From Rhodovibrionaceae bacterium (GTDB lineage: Bacteria > Pseudomonadota > Alphaproteobacteria > Kiloniellales > DSM-21159): 64,000 nucleotides of DNA. The notes beneath the pieces are model-generated. The model had not been told where the DNA came from. It saw nothing but the letters and a program-made list of their open reading frames with translations, and made no database searches. The stretch is taken from the NCBI GenBank assembly GCA_028279885.1, contig JANQMX010000067.1, positions 124,001 through 188,000 on the forward strand. The letters are read 5' to 3'. Position numbers and translations under genes: made by a program. This document shows positions 36,253 through 44,485 of this stretch, piece by piece (positions within the stretch are counted from its first letter, which is position 1; every line of letters starts with the position of its first letter).

Positions 36253-37015
36253 CCGGAGCGCGCTTCAGCCACTGACGGAGGAGCTGAGCCGCGCCGCCGA
36301 TCAGGGGCTGAGCCTGCCGTTTTGGTGGCGCGACGACGATGCCGTACATCCCTCGTCCAAGCTTGAGCGCCTGATCGCGCTCACCGACCGCTTTGGCATA
36401 CGCCCCTTGCTGGCCGTGATTCCGGCGAAGGCGTCGCCGAACCTGGCCAACTGGCTTGCCGAAGCCAACGCCGATGCCGCTCAGCATGGCTACGCCCATG
36501 CCAATCACGCAGCAGCCGGCAGCAAGTCGTGCGAGTTTCCCGACCGGCTCTCGACCGAGGAAGCACGAAACCTGCTGCACGCCGGCCGCCGCCGCATGGA
36601 TGCCCTGTTCGGGCGGGCTTGGCTGCCGATCTTCGTGCCGCCTTGGAATCGCTTTGCCGAGCGACACTGCGCGCTGCTGCCAGCTTGTGGCTTCAAGGTC
36701 TATTCCGGCTTCGGGGATGCACCGACGCTGCCGGATGGGGTGCAACCCGCCAACGTGCACATCGATATCATGCAGTGGCGGCCCGAGCGGCGCTTCCTCG
36801 GCGCCGAAGTCTGTCTTGCGGCGCTGGCACGGGAGGTGGCGCGGAGACGCCAGGCATCATCCAGCCAGAATGGCACGATAGCCGCCCCCCTAGGCCTGAT
36901 GACCCATCACCTTGTGCATGACGAAGAGGCCTGGCGCTTTCTGGAACGCCTGGTCGAACACCTATCCGGAATGCCTGCCGTGCGCTGGCGTAGCGTCGTT
37001 AACTTTGTAAGTTAA
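36242..37015 (+). CDS. Polysaccharide deacetylase family protein
   Basis: A 257-residue NodB/CE4-like protein. The Asp motif is WWRDDDAV (about residues 28-35), the His motif is QHGYAHANHA (about 80-89), and FVPPWNR follows. These would bind the metal and catalyse N- or O-deacetylation of a sugar, although the layout departs from the canonical CE4 set. No signal peptide, so it may act in the cytoplasm on a glycosyltransferase product. It overlaps the preceding gene by 11 bp and its stop overlaps that of the opposite-strand response regulator by 4 bp. Confidence 0.8.
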   Translation: MPFSRSALQPLTEELSRAADQGLSLPFWWRDDDAVHPSSKLERLIALTDRFGIRPLLAVIPAKASPNLANWLAEANADAAQHGYAHANHAAAGSKSCEFPDRLSTEEARNLLHAGRRRMDALFGRAWLPIFVPPWNRFAERHCALLPACGFKVYSGFGDAPTLPDGVQPANVHIDIMQWRPERRFLGAEVCLAALAREVARRRQASSSQNGTIAAPLGLMTHHLVHDEEAWRFLERLVEHLSGMPAVRWRSVVNFVS

Positions 37016-37422
37016 CCGTCGAGCGTCGATGCGATCGCGCGCTCCGATGCCGAGGTTTCCATCAGCAAACCATCGGTCGCGGCGCGCACGGCCGCCAGGA
37101 TATCGCTGAATCGCGCGGTTTTCGGCAGGATTTCGACGGCATGGTCGCGCCCTTCGGCCAGGGCCAACTCCATGTATCCCGAAAGGTAAATCACGGGTAT
37201 GCCGCGCTCCGCGAGGTAGGCGCCGACGGTGGTGCCGCGCAGAGTCCCCTCCAACGCAATGTCGACCAAAGCCAAATCGGGTGGTTGACGCTCGCTGGCG
37301 GCCAAGGCCTCGAGACCGTTGGCATAGGTAGAGGGGACCAGAAAACCACTTGCTTCCAGGTTGGCTGCCAAGCTCTCGGCCAGCAGAGGATCGTCCTCTA
37401 TCAACAAGATATGCGGCTTCAT
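37012..37422 (-). CDS. Single-domain response regulator
   Basis: A 136-residue CheY-like receiver with no output domain: acidic pocket D10/D11, phospho-acceptor D54 (ALVDIALEG), S81 and K101 (ILPKTARF). The extra 20 or so C-terminal residues are Ser/Ala-rich. Start 37422 begins the receiver directly (MKPHILLIEDD); ATG 37449 is an alternative. It is likely a phosphorelay intermediate. No histidine kinase is adjacent. Convergent with the deacetylase gene, with overlapping stops. Confidence 0.88.
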   Translation of the reverse strand: MKPHILLIEDDPLLAESLAANLEASGFLVPSTYANGLEALAASERQPPDLALVDIALEGTLRGTTVGAYLAERGIPVIYLSGYMELALAEGRDHAVEILPKTARFSDILAAVRAATDGLLMETSASERAIASTLDG

Positions 37423-37612
37423 GGGTCTCAGCCGAACTCCGGTTTTCATGGTTAACCCGGCCCGACGAAGCATCCGACTTACGCCTGCCGGCCGACCCGC
37501 TTATGCATATTCAGCCATTTTTTGCGGATTTCCAGGGTGAAAGTTCGGACGGAGGCGCGTTCTCAACGTTTGTCTCAGAGGTTAAATGGTTTTAACCATT
37601 AAGGCAGGCGCC

Positions 37613-37897
37613 TCACCGCTGCTCGTCCTGATCGACCTCTTCGTCCGACCTCTCCTTACGCGGGTCGAAAACCGACTGATCGTGGTGGGCGTCATCATGG
37701 CCGCGGCGGTCGCTGTAAAAGGCCAGCGCCATCAGCCCGCCGCCCATGACAATGGCGAATACCCCGCCGCCGGCCATCAGAACCCACCCGATCGGGGATA
37801 TCTCCGCGTCGCCGAGCTCGATCCAGCGACGCGCCATGAGGAGCGCGGTCAGCGCGAAAATGACGAATAGACAGCCGGGCAGGATGTAAGATCTCAT
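37613..37897 (-). CDS. Small membrane protein with acidic/His-rich tail
   Basis: A 94-residue protein with two hydrophobic helices (about residues 4-21 and 36-60) and a charged tail of Asp, His, Glu and Arg (RGHDDAHHDQ). Not recognised. On the minus strand TTGGCG-16-TATACT (37932-37905) lies immediately upstream, placing the transcript start at about 37897. ATG 37897 would then be leaderless; ATG 37903 is an alternative but lies before the likely start site. The region 37423-37612 on the other side has no gene; it contains the inverted repeat AATGGTT-TT-AACCATT near 37585. Confidence 0.65.
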   Translation of the reverse strand: MRSYILPGCLFVIFALTALLMARRWIELGDAEISPIGWVLMAGGGVFAIVMGGGLMALAFYSDRRGHDDAHHDQSVFDPRKERSDEEVDQDEQR

Positions 37898-37957
37898 CCG
37901 CATCAGTATAGGTGTACGGCGGCGCACGCCAAGCTGCCATCAAGCGCGGATTTACCC

Positions 37958-37986
37958 TTGAAGCGCCGCAACATCCTCGTTACATA
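37958..37986 (+). promoter_or_regulatory. Promoter-like sequence for the tRNA-Leu pair
   Basis: TTGAAG at 37958-37963 and TACATA at 37981-37986 are 17 bp apart, about 50 bp before the first tRNA gene. Matches to the consensus are partial (4/6 and 3/6). The spacing and position support a housekeeping promoter. Confidence 0.4.
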
Positions 37987-38038
37987 GGCCGTCCGCTTGA
38001 AATAGCAGGTCATCCTAAATTCTGGCGGTTCGGTATCG

Positions 38039-38125
38039 GCGGCTGTGGCGGAATTGGTAGACGCGCAGCGTTGAGGGCGCTGTGGGGGAAACCCCGTGGA
38101 GGTTCAAGTCCTCTCAGCCGCACCA
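38039..38125 (+). tRNA. tRNA-Leu (GAG)
   Basis: An 87-nt class II tRNA with acceptor stem GCGGCTG / CAGCCGC, encoded CCA end, and a D-arm with GGCGGAATTGGTAGACGC. The anticodon stem CAGCG/CGCTG encloses loop TTGAGGG, so the anticodon is GAG, reading CTC and CTT. A long variable arm (TGTGGGGGAAACCCCGTG) and T-arm GGTTCAAGTCC complete it. All arms fold. Confidence 0.95.
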
Positions 38126-38152
38126 TTTACCGGAGTTCGGATGGCCCAGTGT

Positions 38153-38239
38153 GCGGCTGTGGCGGAATTGGTAGACGCGCAGGTTTCAGGTACCTGTGGC
38201 AGCAATGCCGTGGTGGTTCGAGTCCACTCAGCCGCACCA
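38153..38239 (+). tRNA. tRNA-Leu (CAG)
   Basis: An 87-nt class II tRNA, 27 bp after the first, with an identical acceptor stem and D-arm. The anticodon stem CAGGT/ACCTG encloses TTCAGGT, so the anticodon is CAG, reading the abundant CTG codon. The variable arm is TGTGGCAGCAATGCCGTG and CCA is encoded. The pair looks like an old tandem duplication whose anticodon arms diverged; they should share one primary transcript. Confidence 0.95.
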
Positions 38240-38380
38240 TCCGCCTTCGCTGATTTCGGCTTTGCCGAAATCTAGCTTCGGCGCGACAAGCCGACCTGGC
38301 TGCGCCAAAGCGACGCTTTAGCTTCGCCACGGCGAGAGCGTGCGAAGCGGATGCCACGACGAAGCGCGAAGCGCGTAGGC

Positions 38381-38400
38381 GGGCTGAAACAGCCCCTTTT
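38381..38400 (+). terminator. Terminator downstream of the tRNA-Leu pair
   Basis: GGGCTG-AAA-CAGCCC followed by CTTTT forms a 6-bp stem with a short U-run on the plus strand. An earlier hairpin, GATTTCGGC-TTT-GCCGAAATC (38252-38272), has a longer stem but no U-run and may help end processing. The sequence between them is rich in short GAAGC/GCTTC repeats and encodes nothing. Confidence 0.55.
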
Positions 38401-38403
38401 CCA

Positions 38404-38664
38404 TCAAGTCATCAGCCTACGCCGAACCAACACGAGCCCGGCAAGACCGACCAACATCAGCGGCAACGTGGCCGGGAGGGGAAGGGCGGTGAGCACACTG
38501 CTGTGGGTCGCCGTAAAGCTCTCGCCGGGCGCGAGCGCGACCTCCCATCCAAAGGCGAAGGCATTGTCCCCGGGCTCAGCGGGGAAGGGCACGCCAAGCC
38601 CCGGCATGTTCGTCAAGGTCGTCGCGCCGTCGTTGTCGATAAAGAAGGCAAAGCCTCGCAACAT
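38404..38664 (-). pseudogene. Orphan C-terminal sorting-signal fragment (VPLPA-CTERM-like)
   Basis: An 86-residue open frame ending in LPLPATLPLMLVGLAGLVLVRRR-type sequence: a Pro-rich motif, a transmembrane helix and an Arg cluster. This is the layout of PEP-CTERM/VPLPA-CTERM sorting tails. The 60 residues before it (with FGWEVALAPGESF) look like the end of a secreted beta-rich domain. There is no signal peptide and an in-frame stop lies 9 bp upstream of the ATG. Most likely it is the 3' end of a truncated exported-protein gene, though a ribosome-site-like GAGGGG before the ATG leaves a short functional gene possible. Confidence 0.55.
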
Positions 38665-38818
38665 CTGTGTCTATCCCCTCATAGGCTACAATATTTGTAA
38701 TGTTATATCATTGCAGTTGGACTCCCATATGACAGCTGCTTACACACTGGGTGTCGGTTGCGCTGTCGGCATATGACGAAGCCGTGCCAGGCCGGCGAAA
38801 CGCCGGACGATGTCGACC
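38665..38818. other. AT-rich intergenic stretch
   Basis: Between the sorting-signal fragment and the methyltransferase gene the sequence is notably AT-rich for this window (about 38665-38740). It includes the palindrome TACAA-TAT-TTGTA (38687-38699) and a TATAAC-like -10 on the minus strand. It may be the promoter left from the truncated gene, or foreign DNA. Confidence 0.45.
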
Positions 38819-39358
38819 TTACGGGTGCGTTTGAAGATCGCGACGTGCCGCAAGGGCGGCGTCCTCGACCCGAATGCGGTAGGCGAGGAGCGCGAGGTTG
38901 GCGAGACCAAAGATAAGCGCCAGCTGCCAGGCGCCGAAGACCAGGGGCAAAAGCGGGATCTCGCAGGCCACCACCAGATAGTTCGGATGCTTTATCCAGC
39001 GGTAGGGTCCGCGCGCCACCAGCGGCGCTTCCGGCAAAGTCAGGATGCGGGTGGTCCAGAAGGGGCCAAGGCTGGCGATCACCCAGAGGCGCGCGGCCTG
39101 CAAGCCGCAGAATAGAACCAGCAGAACGCCGTCGATCGGTGCCGTCGGCGGCACGGCGAGCCAAAGGGCGACCAGCCAGCCGCCGTGCAGGAGAACGAAG
39201 AGCGGATAGTGCCGCGCGCCATGCTCGGCCGCGCCCTGCGCCAACAGGCGGCGGGTGTTGCGCTGCGCGAGGATCAGTTCGGAGACGCGCTGCAGCGCGA
39301 CCAACAAGACGATGACCTGTGGCCAGCCGATGCCGAGATCGAGCAAGCTCTGGCTCAC
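38819..39358 (-). CDS. ICMT family methyltransferase (alkylpyrone O-methyltransferase-like)
   Basis: A 179-residue membrane protein with four or five hydrophobic helices and the isoprenylcysteine-carboxyl-methyltransferase signature: RGPYRWIKHPNYLVV (about residues 115-129) and YRIRVEDAAL near the end. It uses S-adenosylmethionine. It overlaps the type III polyketide synthase gene by 4 bp. In Bacillus subtilis the same pair (BpsA/BpsB) makes and O-methylates alkylpyrones, so methylation of the synthase product is the likely role. Confidence 0.85.
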   Translation of the reverse strand: MSQSLLDLGIGWPQVIVLLVALQRVSELILAQRNTRRLLAQGAAEHGARHYPLFVLLHGGWLVALWLAVPPTAPIDGVLLVLFCGLQAARLWVIASLGPFWTTRILTLPEAPLVARGPYRWIKHPNYLVVACEIPLLPLVFGAWQLALIFGLANLALLAYRIRVEDAALAARRDLQTHP

Positions 39359-40440
39359 GGGTGCTGCGCTTCCGCGTTGCCTTCCAGCAGCATGAAGCCG
39401 GCGGTGAAGCCGGGCCCTACGGCCGCCATGAGGTGTCGCCCGGCCATCCCGCTCGCAACGGCGCGCTCCAATACGAAAAGCACGGTCGGCGCCGACATGT
39501 TGCCGTACTCGCGGAGCACGGCGCGGCTGTCTTCTAGGGCGCCGTCGGCAAGGCCGAGCGTGGCCTCCAAGGCGCCGACCACCTTGGCACCGCCCGGATG
39601 CATGACGTAGCCGGCCAAGGCATCGCGGGTCAGCGTCTGCTCGGCCAGGAAGCTGTCCACGGCCGGCGCGAATTCCTGCAGAAGGAACTGCGGAATGCGC
39701 GGCGAGAAGAGTACGCCGAAGCCATCGTCGGCGGCGTGCCAGCCCATGATCTCCTGCGACTGGGGCCAGGTCCGCTCGCCCCAGGCCGTCAACGCCAGGC
39801 TTTCACCGTTCATGGACCCCGCCTCGCCAGACTGCAGCACGGCCGCCGCCGCCCCATCGGCGAAAAGCGCGAGGGCGACGATATTGCTCTTGCTCTGGTC
39901 CTGCGGTTGAAAGGTCAGGCTGCACAGCTCGACCACGACGAACAAGACCCGCTCGCCCGGCCGGGCCAGGCTCAGCTCCGCCGCCCGGCTCAAGCCCAGC
40001 ACTCCACCGGCGCAGCCATAGCCGAAAATCTGCAGCCGACGCGCCGTGCGCCGCAAGGCCAGGCGGTCGAACAAGAAGCTGTCGATGCCGGGCACCGAGA
40101 CACCGGTCGAGGAGCAGAAGACCAGCGCATCGACCTCGTCGGGCTTGAGCTCGGCGCGCTCCAGCGCCAGCAAGGCCGCTTCCTCGGCCAAAGCCAGGGC
40201 CTTTTCGCGGAACAGGCGCGTTCTTTCCTCGAAGCCGTGCGGCTTCAAGAGCCAGCTCGGTGGCACCACACTGCGGCGAAAGCCGACACCAGAATTCTTG
40301 AAAACGCCTTGAAGTCGCTCGATATCGCTTTGATCTCGAGAGAAAACTCGTTGAGCGAGGCGACTGGCTTCCTCCTGGGCGTAGCGGACGTCGGGTGAAG
40401 CGGTCGCGACGGAACGGAGAAACGCAGAAGAGCTTGTCAT
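39355..40440 (-). CDS. Type III polyketide synthase
   Basis: A 361-residue chalcone-synthase-fold enzyme with the full catalytic triad: C143 in FGYGCAGGVLGL, H281 in YVMHPGGAK and N314 in YGNMSAPT. It extends a fatty acyl-CoA or other starter with malonyl-CoA. With the coupled ICMT-type methyltransferase the expected products are alkylpyrones or alkylresorcinols, which act as membrane lipids in other bacteria. The pair starts opposite the DUF502 gene. The 225-bp gap holds a TATACT-like -10 at 40582 on the plus strand. Confidence 0.92.
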   Translation of the reverse strand: MTSSSAFLRSVATASPDVRYAQEEASRLAQRVFSRDQSDIERLQGVFKNSGVGFRRSVVPPSWLLKPHGFEERTRLFREKALALAEEAALLALERAELKPDEVDALVFCSSTGVSVPGIDSFLFDRLALRRTARRLQIFGYGCAGGVLGLSRAAELSLARPGERVLFVVVELCSLTFQPQDQSKSNIVALALFADGAAAAVLQSGEAGSMNGESLALTAWGERTWPQSQEIMGWHAADDGFGVLFSPRIPQFLLQEFAPAVDSFLAEQTLTRDALAGYVMHPGGAKVVGALEATLGLADGALEDSRAVLREYGNMSAPTVLFVLERAVASGMAGRHLMAAVGPGFTAGFMLLEGNAEAQHP

Positions 40441-40665
40441 CGTGGGTTATGGTGCAGTGATCGAGAAAAAACGAATTGGCTTGGCGGCGGCGGGTGTTTC
40501 GACCGTGAACTATGCCCGCCCATTGCGCCGACAATGCGGCCCGGAGCGCTTTGCATCACTTAAGCGCGATGCGAGCCGTGCTATACTCTGGCGGAGATTG
40601 CTCAGCGATGCGACAATCTACGGCGTGGCAGGCGGCTTTGGCCGCGGCCGCGGGCTTTTGAGGGT

Positions 40666-42123
40666 GTGACGGTCTTGGCCAAGGCGAAGGGCAAGAGAAA
40701 CGACAATCGTCGGCGACTGCGCGGCGAGCGCAAGGCGCATGCGGCACCGCGTGCCGGTCTGATTGCGCGCCTGCGCAACTACCTGCTGACGGGCGTGCTG
40801 GTCACGGCGCCGCTCAGCATCACCATCTGGCTGACCTACGAGTTCATCACCTTCGTCGACAACCGCATCAAGCCACTGGTGCCGCTGCAGTGGAACCCCG
40901 AGACCTATCTGCCGTTCTCGGTGCCGGGGCTCGGACTGCTGTTCGTCTTCGCCTTCCTGATCCTGGTCGGCATGTTCGCCGCCGGATTTATCGGCCGGAT
41001 GATGATGCGCCAAGGCGAGCGCATCGTCAGTGCCGTGCCCATCTTGCGCAGCGTCTACAGCGCCACCAAGCAGGTCTTCGAGACCATCCTGGCCGACAAG
41101 TCGCAGGCCTTTCGCCAGGTGGGCCTGGTGGAATACCCCTCGCGCGGCACCTGGGCCGTCGGCTTCGTCTCTGGCCCCGCACGGGGCGAGGTCCAACGCC
41201 TGACCGAGCCGCACTTGGTCTCGGTCTTCATTCCGGCGACCCCCAACCCCACGACCGGCTTCCTGCTCTTCCTGCCGGAGCAGGAGATCGACATCCTCGA
41301 CATGACGGTGGAGGAGGGGCTGAAGCTGGTGATCTCCGGCGGTATCGTCACGCCTGAGCGCCAGAGGCAAGAGCAGGCGGCGGCACCACCGGTCGAGCTC
41401 GAAGAGGAGGCCGAGCCGGTGCGTCTCAAGCCCGGTCTTTTCGCCCGCCTGCGCAACTATCTTCTGGCCGGGACTCTGGTCACGGCTCCCATCGCCATCA
41501 CCATCTGGCTGGCCTGGCAGCTCATCACTTTCATCGACGGCCAGGTGCAGCGGTTGGTGCCGGCGACCTGGAACCCGGAGAGCTATTTGCCCTTCGGCAT
41601 TCCCGGTCTCGGCGTGGTGTTGCTGATCATCCTCCTCATCCTGGTCGGCATGGTCACGGCCGGCCTGGTCGGGCGCTGGGTGCTGCGTATCACCAACTGG
41701 CTGATGAGCAAGGTGCCCGTCGCCCGTTCGATTTACGGCGCCGTGCGGCAGCTTCTCGAGACGGTCTTCTCCCAGAAATCCAACGCTTTCCGGGAGTGCG
41801 TGCTGTTTCAGTATCCCCGCAAGGAGTCCTGGGCGATCGGCTTCATCACCGGCCGCACGGAAGGGCAGATGCAGAGCCTGACGGAAGACGAGGTGGTCAA
41901 CGTCTTCCTGCCGACTACACCGAACCCGACCTCCGGCTTCCTGCTTTTCGTGCCGATCGAGGAGACCATCCCGCTGCACATGAGCGTCGAGGAAGGCCTG
42001 AAGCTGGTGGTTTCCGGCGGGCTGGTGGTGCCGCCCGACCCGGCAGACGGAGAGGGCCCCGACAGCCAGTCCGGCAAGGAAGACGACTCCCACGACGTCG
42101 TACGGCGCTTGGCTGGGCTTTAG
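40666..42123 (+). CDS. Tandem DUF502 membrane protein
   Basis: A 485-residue protein made of two complete DUF502 domains (about residues 31-235 and 257-455) joined by a Glu/Ala/Pro linker. Each half repeats the same landmarks: GLxARLRNYLLxGxLVTAP, WNPExYLPF, VPGLG, a second helix, then ATPNPTTGFLLF / TTPNPTSGFLLF and VEEGLKLVxSGG. Usual DUF502 proteins have one domain of about 200-230 residues. Each half has two membrane helices. Function unknown. GTG 40666 is the likely start, with a weak GAGGGT before it. Confidence 0.85.
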   Translation: MTVLAKAKGKRNDNRRRLRGERKAHAAPRAGLIARLRNYLLTGVLVTAPLSITIWLTYEFITFVDNRIKPLVPLQWNPETYLPFSVPGLGLLFVFAFLILVGMFAAGFIGRMMMRQGERIVSAVPILRSVYSATKQVFETILADKSQAFRQVGLVEYPSRGTWAVGFVSGPARGEVQRLTEPHLVSVFIPATPNPTTGFLLFLPEQEIDILDMTVEEGLKLVISGGIVTPERQRQEQAAAPPVELEEEAEPVRLKPGLFARLRNYLLAGTLVTAPIAITIWLAWQLITFIDGQVQRLVPATWNPESYLPFGIPGLGVVLLIILLILVGMVTAGLVGRWVLRITNWLMSKVPVARSIYGAVRQLLETVFSQKSNAFRECVLFQYPRKESWAIGFITGRTEGQMQSLTEDEVVNVFLPTTPNPTSGFLLFVPIEETIPLHMSVEEGLKLVVSGGLVVPPDPADGEGPDSQSGKEDDSHDVVRRLAGL

Positions 42124-42175
42124 GGCAGTGACCGCGCCTGTTGAACGGGCCGAAGGTCGCCGCTTCATCTCAGAC

Positions 42176-42295
42176 TGTCATCCCGGCCAAGGGCGAAGCC
42201 CGCGAGCCGGGAACCATTTCTCGGCCCGCGCCCAGCCTTGCCATGGACCCCGGCTCGCGGCCTTCGCTCACGCGAACGCCTTGGCCGGGGTGACA
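42176..42295. repeat. Mosaic hairpin repeat, copy 6
   Basis: Begins TGTCATCCCGGCC and ends GGCCGGGGTGACA, with modules GGGCGAAGCCCGCGAGCCGG and a second long hairpin. It lies between the convergent DUF502 and recG genes and takes up half of the 231-bp gap. Confidence 0.75.
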
Positions 42296-42354
42296 ATTGG
42301 AGTAGAAGCGCGAGGTGGCACGAGAGCGCTAAGACATTGGCGCGCGATCATTTC

Positions 42355-44478
42355 TCACCCCGACCGCAAGAGCCGCACGCCTTCTTCCCGTTCGAACAGG
42401 TAGAGCAGAACCCGCAGCGCTTGGCCGCGCGGCGAGGTGAGCTCCGGATCGAGGGTCAGCAGCAGCGCCGCATCGTCTCGCGCGATTGAGAGCAGATCGC
42501 CGTGGCTGGCCAAGTCTGCGACCCGGGTCTCCGGCAGGCCGCTCTGACGCGTGCCGAGCACTTCGCCGGCGCCGCGCAGCTTCAGGTCCTCCTCGGCAAT
42601 GACGAAGCCGTCCTCGGTCTCGCGCATGATCGTCAGGCGCCGGCGGGCGTTCTCGCTCAAGGGTGGCTTGTAGAGCAGCAGGCAGGTCGAGGCCTCGCTG
42701 CCGCGCCCGACGCGACCGCGGAGCTGATGCAGTTGGGCGAGGCCGAAACGCTCCGCCTGCTCGATCACCATGATCGTGGCGCGCGGCACGTCGACCCCCA
42801 CCTCGATCACCGTGGTCGCCACAAGAAGCCGCGTCTCGCCGGCCAGGAAACGCTGCATGGCGGCGTCCTTCTCCTCGCCCTTGAGCTGCCCATGCACCAG
42901 GCCGACCTGACCAGGGAAGCGCTCATTGAGCACCTGATAGCGGGCTTCGGCCGCGATCATGTCGCTGTCCTCGGACTCCTCGACCAGGGGGCAAACCCAG
43001 TAGACCTGGGCACCGGCCGCGAGGCGCCGGGCGATACCCTCGATCACCTCCTCCAGGCGCTCGACGGCCAGAACACGCGTGTCGATGGGGGTGCGGCCCG
43101 GCGGCTTGTCGGTCAGCCGGGTTACGTCCATGTCGCCATAGGCGGCCAGAACCAGGGTGCGGGGAATGGGCGTCGCTGTCATGACCAGCAGGTCGACCCC
43201 GGCGCCCTTGCGCGACAGCGAAAGCCGCTGATGGACCCCGAAGCGGTGCTGCTCGTCGACGACCGCGCAGCCGAGATCCTGGAAGACCACGCTTTCCTGG
43301 AACAGCGCGTGGGTGCCGACGATCAGCTTGGCCTCGCCGGACTCGATCTCGGCAAGCTTGCGCTCACGCTCCTTGCCCTTATCTCGGCCGGTCAGCAAAA
43401 GCGGCTCCAGCCCCGTCGCCGCCGCCAGCTCGGCGATCTTGGCGTGGTGCTGGCGCGCGAGGATCTCCGTCGGTGCCATCATGGCCGCCTGGGTGCCGGC
43501 CTCGACGGCGGTCAGCATCGCCGCCAGCGCCACCAGAGTCTTGCCGCTGCCGACGTCGCCCTGCAGCAGCCGCAGCATGCGCTCGGGCCCGGCCATGTCC
43601 TTGGTGATCTCCTCGATCGCCAGTTCCTGCGAGCCGGTCAACTGGAAGGGCAGGGCATCGCGCAGGCGGGCGAGCAGGGCGCCGGTGCCTTCTAGGGGGC
43701 GGCCGCGCGCCCGCTTCATCGTCTGCCGCATGAGCTGCAGCGCAAGCTGGTTGGCCAGCAGCTCGTCGTAGGCGAGGCGACGGCGCGCCGGGGAGAGCGG
43801 CTCGAGGTCCGCCGCCTCATGGGGATGGTGCGCAGCCAGCAGACTCTCCTTCCAGGGCTGCCAGCCTTCCCGTGCCAGCAAGTTCGGCTCTCCCCATTCG
43901 GGCAGCGTCGGCAGGCGCTTCAGCGCAGCGGCCACCGCCTTCGCCACCATCCGCTGAGTGAGGCCGGCCGTCAGCGGATAGGTCGGCTCGACCCGCATGA
44001 TGGCCTCGGCTTCGCTGGGCGGGCCGACATGATCGGGATGGGTCATCTGGAGATGGCCGTCGTACAGTTCCACCCGGCCGCTGACGATGCGGGTTTGGCC
44101 GGGCGGATAGCTGCGCATCAGGTAGTCGGGCTTGCCATGGAAGAAGACCAGCTCCATGGCGCCGCTGTCGTCTTCGACCAGGATGCGATAGGGCTGCCGC
44201 GTGGTCCGGCCCGGCCGGTGCTCGGCGACCCGGACGGTCAGGGTGCAGATGCGCCCCGCCTCGGCACCGGCGATGCTGGGGGCATAGCGCCGGTCGATCA
44301 GTCCGCTGGGCAGATGCCAGCAGAGATCGAGCACCCGCTCACCCGCCAGGGCGGCGAAGAGCTTCACCGTGCGCGGCCCAATGCCGGGCAGACTCTCGAC
44401 AGGCGCGAAGAGGGGGTTCAGAGAGGGTGGACGCACGATGCTTGGACGATCTGACTGGGATCTGTTGGGGGAAGCCAT
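42355..44478 (-). CDS. recG: ATP-dependent DNA helicase RecG
   Basis: A 707-residue RecG: an N-terminal wedge/OB domain (LPGIGPRTVKLFA at about 30-42), helicase Walker A GDVGSGKT (307-314), DEQH box VVDEQHRFG, and motif VI GRVGRGSEAS. It remodels stalled forks and branches Holliday junctions. The length is normal for the family (about 690-710). It is divergent from sdhE; only about 50 bp separate the starts. A hairpin repeat lies downstream. Confidence 0.96.
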   Translation of the reverse strand: MASPNRSQSDRPSIVRPPSLNPLFAPVESLPGIGPRTVKLFAALAGERVLDLCWHLPSGLIDRRYAPSIAGAEAGRICTLTVRVAEHRPGRTTRQPYRILVEDDSGAMELVFFHGKPDYLMRSYPPGQTRIVSGRVELYDGHLQMTHPDHVGPPSEAEAIMRVEPTYPLTAGLTQRMVAKAVAAALKRLPTLPEWGEPNLLAREGWQPWKESLLAAHHPHEAADLEPLSPARRRLAYDELLANQLALQLMRQTMKRARGRPLEGTGALLARLRDALPFQLTGSQELAIEEITKDMAGPERMLRLLQGDVGSGKTLVALAAMLTAVEAGTQAAMMAPTEILARQHHAKIAELAAATGLEPLLLTGRDKGKERERKLAEIESGEAKLIVGTHALFQESVVFQDLGCAVVDEQHRFGVHQRLSLSRKGAGVDLLVMTATPIPRTLVLAAYGDMDVTRLTDKPPGRTPIDTRVLAVERLEEVIEGIARRLAAGAQVYWVCPLVEESEDSDMIAAEARYQVLNERFPGQVGLVHGQLKGEEKDAAMQRFLAGETRLLVATTVIEVGVDVPRATIMVIEQAERFGLAQLHQLRGRVGRGSEASTCLLLYKPPLSENARRRLTIMRETEDGFVIAEEDLKLRGAGEVLGTRQSGLPETRVADLASHGDLLSIARDDAALLLTLDPELTSPRGQALRVLLYLFEREEGVRLLRSG

Positions 44479-44485
44479 CCAGGCC

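Noticed and set aside
37585..37600. AATGGTT-TT-AACCATT inverted repeat near the response regulator gene
   Set aside because: It lies more than 160 bp from either gene start and no promoter elements align with it, so it is noted only as a symmetric sequence.
38039..38239. The duplicated tRNA-Leu ends as attachment sites of an integrated element
   Set aside because: Both copies are full tRNAs with different anticodons and only 27 bp apart, so tandem duplication explains them. No integrase gene is seen.
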